NCBI GenBank assembly: GCA_003220155.1
Contig: QHRO01000242.1
Location: 1-38,503, forward strand
Direction of reading: 5' to 3'
From: Verrucomicrobiota bacterium
GTDB taxonomy: Bacteria; Verrucomicrobiota; Verrucomicrobiia; Chthoniobacterales; UBA10450
DNA length: 38,503 nucleotides
In this document: positions 1-8,412 of the stretch, piece after piece
Numbering within the stretch: position 1 is the stretch's first letter
Layout: each line of letters begins with the position of its first letter
The notes under the pieces: generated by a model
Told to the model about the DNA's origin: nothing
Seen by the model: the letters and a program-made list of their open reading frames with translations, nothing else
The model's database searches: none
Made by a program: the position numbers and the translations under genes

Positions 1-47
1 AGCTCTGCGACGCCAGGCTCGCGGAGCTCGACCCTCCATCAGTTGCC

Positions 48-2735
48 TCAGCCGCCGAAATGCTTGCCGTAGATCGCGTGAATATCCGCGCGAGCGCGTT
101 CATAGGCCTGTTGCCAACTTTCGCGATCTTTGAATCCCATGCGAACAGCAAGCTTGCGCTGTTCGATTGGGTCGGGCGGCAAAGATGATGCGCTCGTGTT
201 TCGCCAGCGCCGCAGAACCGTTTCAAGGCGACGCAAAAATTCATAACCGCGGCCAAGCAAATCCGCATCCTCGGGGGAAATGATATCGGCAAGCTTTGCG
301 ATTGCCAACCGCACCGAAGTTTCGCGCACATCGTGTCGCATCTGCAGTGCCTGAACCAGAAACTCAGCCTCGACGATTCCTCCAATGCCGGTCTTGAAAT
401 CGAGCGCGTCGTTACCGCTGCCCCGTTCCGCACGGATGCGCTGTACCATGGCATCGATTTTGCCAAACAAATCAGGATCGCGGCCTGCGATGGACCAGGC
501 CGCGTGCGCGATTGCGCGAAAGGTTTCCTGGTTCGGGCCGGCTACCGGCCGGGCACGGGTCAGTGCCTGAATTTCCCAAAACTGGGCGCGATCGCGATAG
601 TAGGCCTCGAAGGCCTCGAGCGACCCGACAAGCGGCCCTTTTTCGCCTTCGGGACGCAGGCGCGCATCAACTGATGCAATGACACCTTCCGGACTTGGGA
701 TTGAAAGGACGGTTATGAAATCTTGCGCGGCGCGAAAATCATCGCCGACAAACATGAGATCGAGATCGGACGCATAGGTCAGTTCGCGACCGCCAAATTT
801 TCCCATCGCGATGATCGTCAGATTTTTCGCGCCCACAATTGCAGCCGCAGCGAGAAGGCAGGCTTCAGCCAGGTCCGTAATTTCCTGCCACAAGTTTGGC
901 AGAGGGCCGAGTCCTAATACGTCACGCATAATCGTGCGCAGCAACTGCGTTTGCCGATAAAGGCGAATGGAATCGAGATCGCCACGCTCGACCAAAGGAT
1001 GAAGCGACGCAGCATGCTCGGGGAGTGACAACGATCGATTGAGATTTGCGCTGCGGGTAATTTCCTCCAGCAGATGCGGGTGACGAATCAGAACATTGGT
1101 CGCAAAAAAACTGGCATCAAACGTTCGCACCAGCAGCTCGAGGAGTTTCGGATTGGTCGCGAGCAATTCGAAAAGAAGACTGCGCAAACCGAAGGCTTCC
1201 ACGAAACGCACGATGGCGATGAGAGTGGCATCGGGATCGGCGCACTGCACCAGTTCCTCAAGTAGCAGCGGTCGAAGTCTGCGAAAAATCTGCCGCGTCC
1301 GTGGGGCAACATGAAAGGAAACGGAACCCTGCGCTAATTCGTTGAGCGTCCGCGTGGCGCGCGCTGGATCGGAAAAAATATCGAGATTGACCGCGGGCGC
1401 GGCGGTTCCGGAAGCGATGAGGTGATGAAAGATTTCGCGGACGCGTTCATTACTCGCCTGCAAATCGGCCAGCAATGTCGCAGCGGAATCAAAGCCGAGG
1501 CTTCGCGCGAGCCGTTCACGCTTCTCGGGGTCGTCGGGAATCGAATGCGTTTGCCGTTCCGCCTCGATTTGCAAGCGGTGTTCGATGCGCCGCAGAAAAC
1601 GATACGACTCATCTAGGATGCGCACTTCTGAGCCCGGGAGCAATTCAAGCTCGGCGATCGCGCGCAATGCTTTCAGTGTCCCCGGCTCCTGCAAGAAAGC
1701 GTGTTGCGCGCCATGAACGAATTGGAGCGTCTGGATAACAAACTCGACCTCACGAATTCCGCCGGCGCCGAGTTTGACGTCTAATTCGTCAGCCGGCACC
1801 TCGCGTTCAATCCGACGTTTGATCGCGGCAATTTCGTCAAGCAGCTCCGGTGTGGGGTTTTTCGGAAAAATGAAAGGCTGATGTTGCCGCGAGAATTCGT
1901 AGGCCAGCTCTTTACTTCCGCAAACGTGGCGGGCTTTGATCAACGCCAGCCGCTCCCAGGTCTCGCCGAACCCGGCATAGTAATTTTCCATGCTTTCGAG
2001 CGAACGGGCGAGCGGGCCGGCCGAACCCTCGGGTCGTAGCCGCAGGTCGAGTCGGAACAAGGCAGGCTCGCCGGCAGAAAATGATTTTACGATTTGCTCC
2101 GCGAGGCGGTTATGCCATTCGTGGTTGGAAAGCCGCGGTGAGACCTGACCTTCTTCGCCATAGAGGAACATGAGATCGATGTCGGAACTGTGATTTAATT
2201 CCCGGCCGCCAAGTTTGCCCAGACCCAGGATGGTGAATTCAGTGTGAGGCGCGCCGAATCGCGCACGCAAGCGTGTGTCGCATTCTTCGTAAACGATGGC
2301 GAGGCAAACTCCCGCTAAACACGATAGTTCGGCCGTCGTGTCCTCGAGCGATGACGCCTCCGCCAGCTCGCGCAAAGCGATACGCGTCATTTCTCGTGCT
2401 TTCCACAAGCGTAAGGCGCGGAAATTTTCAGCTCGAACTGATTTCGAGCTATCGTGCAACTCTGCCAGCATTCGCCGCGGCCCGCGGTCAGACATCGAAA
2501 TTTCGGGGCGGGCCAGCCAGCGAAGAAGCTCGGGATTGCGCTGCAATCGTTCCGCGCGAATCTGCGAAACCGCCAGAAGATGAATCAGCGCTTCTTCGCC
2601 GAGAGGGAAATCGCGCAAGAAATCCGGAAGAGAACCGTCCCAGTCGGCAGCAATGTCGTTCAGCGCCGTTTCAACCTGGGGCGGATTGAGTGATTTCTCC
2701 GCTTTTGCTTTTATCCAGCGCGCTTGCGAGCTCAT
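48..2735 (-). CDS. glnE: Bifunctional glutamine synthetase adenylyltransferase / adenylyl-removing enzyme
   Basis: 895 aa ORF; two nucleotidyltransferase halves, each with the G-x-G-K-x-GG-E-L-x-x-x-SD-D-L-x-F motif (GLGKLGGRELNHSSDIDLMFLY and AMGKFGGRELTYASDLDLMFV). Confidence 0.95.
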   Translation of the reverse strand: MSSQARWIKAKAEKSLNPPQVETALNDIAADWDGSLPDFLRDFPLGEEALIHLLAVSQIRAERLQRNPELLRWLARPEISMSDRGPRRMLAELHDSSKSVRAENFRALRLWKAREMTRIALRELAEASSLEDTTAELSCLAGVCLAIVYEECDTRLRARFGAPHTEFTILGLGKLGGRELNHSSDIDLMFLYGEEGQVSPRLSNHEWHNRLAEQIVKSFSAGEPALFRLDLRLRPEGSAGPLARSLESMENYYAGFGETWERLALIKARHVCGSKELAYEFSRQHQPFIFPKNPTPELLDEIAAIKRRIEREVPADELDVKLGAGGIREVEFVIQTLQFVHGAQHAFLQEPGTLKALRAIAELELLPGSEVRILDESYRFLRRIEHRLQIEAERQTHSIPDDPEKRERLARSLGFDSAATLLADLQASNERVREIFHHLIASGTAAPAVNLDIFSDPARATRTLNELAQGSVSFHVAPRTRQIFRRLRPLLLEELVQCADPDATLIAIVRFVEAFGLRSLLFELLATNPKLLELLVRTFDASFFATNVLIRHPHLLEEITRSANLNRSLSLPEHAASLHPLVERGDLDSIRLYRQTQLLRTIMRDVLGLGPLPNLWQEITDLAEACLLAAAAIVGAKNLTIIAMGKFGGRELTYASDLDLMFVGDDFRAAQDFITVLSIPSPEGVIASVDARLRPEGEKGPLVGSLEAFEAYYRDRAQFWEIQALTRARPVAGPNQETFRAIAHAAWSIAGRDPDLFGKIDAMVQRIRAERGSGNDALDFKTGIGGIVEAEFLVQALQMRHDVRETSVRLAIAKLADIISPEDADLLGRGYEFLRRLETVLRRWRNTSASSLPPDPIEQRKLAVRMGFKDRESWQQAYERARADIHAIYGKHFGG

Positions 2736-2764
2736 CGCGCCTTCGAATTAACACGAAAGCGGGA

Positions 2765-3601
2765 TCAGGGCTCGGTTTTCGAGAGCATTTTTTCCCTCGC
2801 CTGTTCGAGCAGTCGGCGCTCGCCCCTGCTCAAGCTTTCCAGACCGCAGCGGGAAATCTTCTCGAGCAACGGATCTATTTCCTCCGCCACGAATTGATCG
2901 GCAGTCATGGAGCGCATCCGCTCCACTTTGACCCGGCGCTGCTGAAGCACGCGTGCAAGAAACGAGGTGCGGCCAAATCCGAGAAGATGGGCATAAAACC
3001 AACCCGCGACTGCACCTCCGAGAAAGGCGCTGTGGCCGACACTTCCGGTGCGATCGAAAAGCAGGAGAGCGATGGCAGCGAGAAGCGCGATCTGAGCGAC
3101 GCGGCGCATCTTTAATCGCACCGGCACCATGAACAGAAGCAGGGCTGTCATCTCCAACTCGGGCAAAATGGTGGCGTAGGCTGCGAAGATTGCAGCGATG
3201 CCCCCTCCGGCCGCGAACAAGACACAATCGCTCGGCATGAGAAAGAGATGACCGAGCTCGCCGCTAAAAGCGCCAAAGAGATAGAGGAAAAGAAATTGCC
3301 GCTGTCCGATAATCGCCTCCACATCGCGCCCGACAAAATAAAGGACCAGCATAATGGCGAGGAAATGCCAGATGTTGTTATAGAGCAGCGGGGCGGTAAA
3401 AAATTGCCAGGCGTAAGCGTCCGAAATACCGCGATCGCTAAGGCCGAGATATTCGAGAACGAATCCGCGATTCCAGGAGGTGAGAACGAGCTGGATAATG
3501 AAAGCCGCGGCGTTCAGACCCAGTAATGAAAAAAGAACGATACACTGCGGGGGCGCCCATGAGCGCGTGAAACGCGACGCCTTTCGCCCTGATAGCCGCA
3601 T
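2765..3601 (-). CDS. Rhomboid-family membrane protein, probably catalytically inactive (no Ser/His dyad)
   Basis: 278 aa multi-TM protein with rhomboid architecture (NNIWHFLAIMLVLYFVGRDVEAIIG; GHSAFLGGAVAGW); the Gx(S)G position reads AAGGG and the position before LGG is F. Confidence 0.75.
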   Translation of the reverse strand: MRLSGRKASRFTRSWAPPQCIVLFSLLGLNAAAFIIQLVLTSWNRGFVLEYLGLSDRGISDAYAWQFFTAPLLYNNIWHFLAIMLVLYFVGRDVEAIIGQRQFLFLYLFGAFSGELGHLFLMPSDCVLFAAGGGIAAIFAAYATILPELEMTALLLFMVPVRLKMRRVAQIALLAAIALLLFDRTGSVGHSAFLGGAVAGWFYAHLLGFGRTSFLARVLQQRRVKVERMRSMTADQFVAEEIDPLLEKISRCGLESLSRGERRLLEQAREKMLSKTEP

Positions 3602-3663
3602 ACATAAAGATTATCGCACCCGGCGAGCGATGTCGACGGGTGATTCGCCGCGAAAATCGAAAA

Positions 3664-4527
3664 TCAGGCGGGCGCGAGCACCCGGAGACCCCGTTCCCGC
3701 ATTCGAAACTCGACCGGGCAGGTCCCGATCAACTCGCCATCGACCTCGACCGGCACCTCGTCCTCAGAGGTAACACGCAAGCGTTTGGTCTGAAAATACT
3801 CCAGCTCCGGCATGGTGATGGACGAGCTGAAGATCACCTCTTGCAGGTAACGAATGATATCGAGATAACCGATTCGCTTAAAGACGACGATATCGAGCAA
3901 GCCGTCGTCGATCAGGGCGCGTTTAAAAAACGGGAATGGTCCACCATAAAGGCGGCCATTTCCGATGAGGACAAAGGAGCCTTCCGTGGTTTTCACGCCT
4001 TTCGATTCAATCACAAGATGCGGCGGCGGGCGGGAGGCGATCTGCGCCGCCGAAATAAGATAGCTGAGGGGGCCAAAGCTGCGTTTGAGGGCCAGGCTCG
4101 TCTCCTTCACCGCCTGGGCGTCGAGTCCGATACCGGCGAGTTGCACAAAATGTTTTCCGTTCGCGTTTGGCAAATCAATGGTGCGGGTGTGGCCATCACA
4201 AATAATCTGCCAGCATTGCTTCAAGTCGCCCGAGGGCAAACCGAGTTCGGTGGCAAAGACGTTGATAGTGCCGATTGGCAACAAACCGAGTGCGGCCGAT
4301 GTGCCGGCGAGACCGTTAACGACTTCATTGATCGTTCCATCGCCGCCAGCCGCCACAATTCTCCGGTACCCTTCCCGCGCCGCTTTGCGGGCGAGCGATT
4401 CCGCTTCGCCGATGCGTGAGGTCGAATGCAACGTCGCTCCTTGTGACACCTTTTCCACTCGCGAGCGCCAATGACGGGCACGCTCGCTACGCGCTGCCGG
4501 ATTTAGAATAACAAGGGTGTCCTGCAC
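3664..4527 (-). CDS. YegS/BmrU-type diacylglycerol/lipid kinase
   Basis: 287 aa; LNPAA...GGDGTINEVVNGL motif and LPIGTINVFATELGLP, typical of DAGK-catalytic family proteins. Confidence 0.9.
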   Translation of the reverse strand: MQDTLVILNPAARSERARHWRSRVEKVSQGATLHSTSRIGEAESLARKAAREGYRRIVAAGGDGTINEVVNGLAGTSAALGLLPIGTINVFATELGLPSGDLKQCWQIICDGHTRTIDLPNANGKHFVQLAGIGLDAQAVKETSLALKRSFGPLSYLISAAQIASRPPPHLVIESKGVKTTEGSFVLIGNGRLYGGPFPFFKRALIDDGLLDIVVFKRIGYLDIIRYLQEVIFSSSITMPELEYFQTKRLRVTSEDEVPVEVDGELIGTCPVEFRMRERGLRVLAPA

Positions 4528-4568
4528 GAATGATTTACTGCAATGACGCGCTGAGTAATGTTTTTTGA

Positions 4569-6020
4569 ATGTTCCGCCTTAGGCGAACCATCGGATGGCT
4601 GTTCCTGGTCGTGGTTGCGATTTTTCTGGTATCGCTGCTGGGGGCAAATCTCTATGTGCAATCACAGGCAACACAAGAGCGGATTCAGCAGGAACTCAGC
4701 CAACGTCTTAAGATGCCGCTGCAGATTCAGCGGATCAGTGTCACGCCGTGGGGCGGACTGAAACTCAGCGGAATCACCATTCCGCAAAGCAACGATGTCC
4801 ATGCTGCGCCATTTCTCCAAGCCAAACACTTTCAACTTCGCGTCCAATTACGTTCGATTTTCTGGCGACCGCTGGTCATTAAAGAGGTCGCGCTGATTGC
4901 GCCGGCAGTGATCTGGCCGCAAAACGAATCTGGCGAATGGCGCGTGCCAATGAAGGAAACGCCTTCCGAAGCTCAGGCGCAAGTTGAGGAGCCGACGGTT
5001 TCAACCCCGGAAACCCTGCCGGAAGGCACCCCCCCCGAAAAGGAGCGGAAACAACCGAAAGCAGTAGAGGCCGAAAATGCTGCACCCGGGCCGCAAATCA
5101 AAAAGGTGCGGTTGAGCGATGGCAGTTTCCATTTTCTCGACCACGAGAAACGAAACATCGCGTTGTTCGATGGGGTCCAGTTTTCTTCCTCCATGCGTGA
5201 TGTTACGACGATTCGAGGCCAGGCTCGCGTCGCCAAAATCGTTCTCCGTGATCGCGTTTTTCTTTCCGCGCTGCGGTCGCCCATTCACTACAGTCCGAGC
5301 GAGCTCGAACTCTCCGGGATTACCGCGCAAATCGCGAAAGGACAACTAGACGGAGATTTTTCGATGCAACCGCAGGCAGAAGATTCGCCCTTCACGGTAC
5401 ACGCAAGTTTTCATCGGGTGCAGGCAGATCAATTAGTGGCTGAAGCGGGTGGTTCCCGAGAAATCATTCGCGGTACTTTAGAAGGGACCCTCGAGGCGAC
5501 CGGCAAAACCGCCGATCCCGATGCTCTGAGCGGTTCCGGCACCATCCTTTTGCAAAATGGCCATGTGCAGCAGTTCGCAGTGCTCGCTGCGCTCGGACAA
5601 TTGCTGCAAATCGAGGAACTGACGCAGCTTGATCTCGAACAAGCCGAAGCAAAGTATCATCTCGCTGGCAACACCGTCCTGGTCGATGAGTTGCTCTTGC
5701 GTTCGCCTAATTTGCGCCTTACCGCCACTGGTTCCGTTTCGTTGCGCGGCAAACTCGCACTCGATTCCGTGCTTGCGATTAATGAAAAAATCCGGAGCCA
5801 ATTGTTTCGCGGAATTCGCGAAAATTTTGTTGCAACCTCCGAGCCCGGACAGTATGCGCTCCAGTTTCACGTCGGCGGCACTTTGGAGAAACCGAAAACG
5901 GATTTAGTAGAACGCGCCGTAGGCGCTGATCTTAAGGACCTCGGCGGTGTCATCGACGCGCTTCTCGGCCACAAAAGCAAAAAAAAGAAGGCCGCGCCGT
6001 CGGCTTCGCCTACACCGTGA
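4569..6020 (+). CDS. AsmA-like membrane-anchored protein
   Basis: 483 aa; one N-terminal TM followed by an AsmA-like start (QRLKMPLQIQRISVTPWGGLKLSGITIPQ) and a beta-rich C-terminal region. Confidence 0.65.
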   Translation: MFRLRRTIGWLFLVVVAIFLVSLLGANLYVQSQATQERIQQELSQRLKMPLQIQRISVTPWGGLKLSGITIPQSNDVHAAPFLQAKHFQLRVQLRSIFWRPLVIKEVALIAPAVIWPQNESGEWRVPMKETPSEAQAQVEEPTVSTPETLPEGTPPEKERKQPKAVEAENAAPGPQIKKVRLSDGSFHFLDHEKRNIALFDGVQFSSSMRDVTTIRGQARVAKIVLRDRVFLSALRSPIHYSPSELELSGITAQIAKGQLDGDFSMQPQAEDSPFTVHASFHRVQADQLVAEAGGSREIIRGTLEGTLEATGKTADPDALSGSGTILLQNGHVQQFAVLAALGQLLQIEELTQLDLEQAEAKYHLAGNTVLVDELLLRSPNLRLTATGSVSLRGKLALDSVLAINEKIRSQLFRGIRENFVATSEPGQYALQFHVGGTLEKPKTDLVERAVGADLKDLGGVIDALLGHKSKKKKAAPSASPTP

Positions 6021-6565
6021 GGGTTATTGCGGGCAGGGCGGGCGGCCTGCAACTGAAAGTCCCCCGCACCGGTGTACGACCAACGATGGATCGCGTGAAG
6101 GCTGCGATTTTTTCGAGCTTGGGCGAGAAGGTCATCGGAGCACGCATATTGGATCTTTTTGCCGGTGCCGGCGGGCTCGGCATCGAAGCAATGAGTCGCG
6201 GCGCGGCCTCCGCGGTCTTCGTTGAATCAAATCGAAACGCGGCGCGAATCATCGAACGCAATCTCGCCATTGCCGACGTGGATGGTCGCGTGCGGGTGCA
6301 GGATGTATTTGCGTATTTGAAATACGCGACCGGGCCGTTCGATATTATTTTTGCTGATCCGCCCTACGAAGCCGCGCCCGGAGCAAAATCTTTTACCGAT
6401 TTGCTACTAAACGATCCGAAAATTCCTCGTCTGCTTGTTCCTGACGGTGTGTTGGTTCTTGAGAAACGGCCGGGCGAGAAGGTGCCAGAGCATCCACACT
6501 GGAAAGAAGTCCGAGCGCGTCGCTATGGCGCGACCGAAGTAATTTTTGCGGAGCGCCAGAGATGA
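6017..6565 (+). CDS. rsmD: 16S rRNA (guanine(966)-N(2))-methyltransferase RsmD
   Basis: 182 aa, GTG start overlapping the upstream TGA; MRVIAGRAGG, RPTMDRVKAAIFSSL, LDLFAGAGGLGIEAMSRGA, IIFADPPYE. Confidence 0.92.
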   Translation: MRVIAGRAGGLQLKVPRTGVRPTMDRVKAAIFSSLGEKVIGARILDLFAGAGGLGIEAMSRGAASAVFVESNRNAARIIERNLAIADVDGRVRVQDVFAYLKYATGPFDIIFADPPYEAAPGAKSFTDLLLNDPKIPRLLVPDGVLVLEKRPGEKVPEHPHWKEVRARRYGATEVIFAERQR

Positions 6566-7857
6566 TCCGGCTCATCTACAATCTGCTCTGGCCAATCGGT
6601 CTGCTGCTGTTCCTACCCTCGTACCTCGCGAAAATGTTCCGGCGCGGCGGCTATCGAAAAAACTTTGGGCAACGGCTCGGTTTTTATTCAACCGAATACC
6701 GGCAACGCTTGCACGGAAAAAACCTGACCTGGATTCATGCCGTCAGTGTGGGTGAAGTCGTAATCGCGCTAAAACTCGCGGAACAATTGCGCGCACTGCA
6801 ACCCGATCTGAAGTGCGTCCTCACCACCACGACAACGACCGGCCGTGCTCTGGCACAGAAGCGTGCGCCCGATTGGATGGATGTTCTCTACGCCCCGCTT
6901 GATTTTTGGCCGGTGATGCGTCGCGCGTTTCGCGTTATTGCGCCGCAGCGTATCATTTTGATCGAAGCGGAAGTCTGGCCAAACCTGGTGGCGGAAGCAA
7001 CGCGCCGGAAAACTCCGATCATATTGGCAAATGCACGCTTATCCCCGCGTTCGGAACGAAGATTTCGACGTTTCAAGATTTTTGTCGGGCCCATTTTTCG
7101 TCAACTCGATCTTGTTTGCGTGCCAATACTCGAAGACGCTGAGCGATGGAAAAATCTTGGCGCGACCCCGTCCCAAATTCATGTGGTTGGTAATATCAAG
7201 TACGACGTTTTCAATCAGTCGATTTTATCCAGCGCGGCGCGACGATTCATCGAAACAGCGATTGATGCGACTCAGCCAATTCTTCTCGGCGGCAGCACCC
7301 ATCGGGGCGAGGAAAAGATTCTGGCGGATGTTTTTTGCGCGCTCCGATCGGAATTCCCCAATTTGTTTTTGGTTTTGGCGCCGCGTCATGTCGAGAGAGT
7401 GAAGGAAGTAGAATCGGAATTACGCCAGCGCAATCTGCGGGCGATTCGACGCACTGCAGCCGAGAAGCCCGCGCAATTGCCTGATTGCCTGCTCATCGAC
7501 ACCACCGGTGAACTGCCGGACTGGTACAATATCGCGACGATTGTTTTTATCGGGAAAAGTCTGACTGCGCATGGCGGTCAAAACCCGGTCGAAGCGATTA
7601 GCGCACAGAAGCCGGTAATTTTTGGGCCGCACATGGAAAATTTTGCAGGTCTGGCAAATCAACTCATCGCGGAAGGCGGCGCGCTGTGTGTCCGAAATTC
7701 GCAGGAATTAATGGAACACTCGCGTCGTTTATTGTGTAACTCCGCCGAGCGAGAAGAGCTGGCGACCAACGCCCTTCGCGTCATTCAACCGCATCGAGAA
7801 GCGGCGGTGCGAACAGCGACACTCATTGAAAAAATTTCTGCGAGCCGGTCGCCCTGA
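6562..7857 (+). CDS. waaA: 3-deoxy-D-manno-octulosonic acid (Kdo) transferase
   Basis: 431 aa; WIHAVSVGEV, TTTTTTGRALA, LIEAEVWPNL, GGSTHRGEE, HGGQNPVEA motifs of KdtA/WaaA. Confidence 0.93.
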   Translation: MIRLIYNLLWPIGLLLFLPSYLAKMFRRGGYRKNFGQRLGFYSTEYRQRLHGKNLTWIHAVSVGEVVIALKLAEQLRALQPDLKCVLTTTTTTGRALAQKRAPDWMDVLYAPLDFWPVMRRAFRVIAPQRIILIEAEVWPNLVAEATRRKTPIILANARLSPRSERRFRRFKIFVGPIFRQLDLVCVPILEDAERWKNLGATPSQIHVVGNIKYDVFNQSILSSAARRFIETAIDATQPILLGGSTHRGEEKILADVFCALRSEFPNLFLVLAPRHVERVKEVESELRQRNLRAIRRTAAEKPAQLPDCLLIDTTGELPDWYNIATIVFIGKSLTAHGGQNPVEAISAQKPVIFGPHMENFAGLANQLIAEGGALCVRNSQELMEHSRRLLCNSAEREELATNALRVIQPHREAAVRTATLIEKISASRSP

Positions 7858-7952
7858 TTTGCTTGCGGCTCCGCAGAGCGTCGCCCTACCAATGAAATTT
7901 TCGCGCGCACGCATTGGTAGGGCGAGACTCCGTCGAGCCGCGGAGTCAGGGC
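7849..7952. repeat. Palindromic intergenic repeat (MITE/REP-like)
   Basis: Nested inverted repeats: GCCCTGA...GCGGCTCCGC / GCGGAGTCAGGGC outside and CGCCCTACCAATG / CATTGGTAGGGCG inside. Confidence 0.7.
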
Positions 7953-8067
7953 GCAAAGCTCGATCTTAGTTAACACCAATCGGCGGTGTTACCTGGGATT
8001 TGCTTCGACCATTCGAGAGAAACGCGACTTGCAAGGTCGGTCGTCGTCTTGATATTTGGCGCTCGCC

Positions 8068-8140
8068 GACCCTATCGTCCAGTGGCCTAGGACACCGCCC
8101 TTTCACGGCGGTAACACGGGTTCGAATCCCGTTAGGGTCG
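8068..8140 (+). tRNA. tRNA-Glu (UUC)
   Basis: 7-bp acceptor stem GACCCTA/TAGGGTC, anticodon arm CCGCC-CTTTCAC-GGCGG with anticodon TTC, T arm ACGGGTTCGAATCCCGT. Confidence 0.95.
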
Positions 8141-8154
8141 CTTCCCTTGGGAAG
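8141..8154 (+). terminator. Short hairpin just after the tRNA, possible terminator or processing structure
   Basis: CTTCCC-TT-GGGAAG perfect inverted repeat; no clear T-tract follows. Confidence 0.35.
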
Positions 8155-8412
8155 CAATGACCATCGGCGGAATGCATAACGGAGTTGCATAACAACTGCA
8201 CGGAAATTCGCCTGCATCCGCTGACGTGCAGCAACGCGAATTTCCTCATGGTTGGCGGTTCATCGACTCCTTTGCAGATGACGTGCTCTGCTGACGCGCG
8301 CGGAATGGGACGACGGGAACGGGTGCAGATGCGGACAAACGCATTCCGCTAGGACGAAAAAGTCTAAAAATGTTGGGGAAGCTCTGGCTCAAACGAATCG
8401 CAGCCGAATGTC

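Noticed and set aside
48-2735. Many plus-strand ORFs of 60-140 aa opposite glnE
   Set aside because: Antisense shadow ORFs of a GC-rich coding gene with no recognisable domains.
4221-4481. 86-aa minus-strand ORF overlapping the lipid kinase gene
   Set aside because: Alternate frame within the well-supported YegS-type CDS.
8068-8140. Whether this tRNA could be tRNA-Sec
   Set aside because: Standard 73-nt tRNA with anticodon TTC and 7-bp acceptor stem; it is tRNA-Glu, not tRNA-Sec.
7966-8217. 83-aa minus-strand ORF
   Set aside because: Antisense to tRNA-Glu (GSDPNGIRTRVTAVKGRCPRPLDD is the typical spurious translation of a tRNA), not a real protein.
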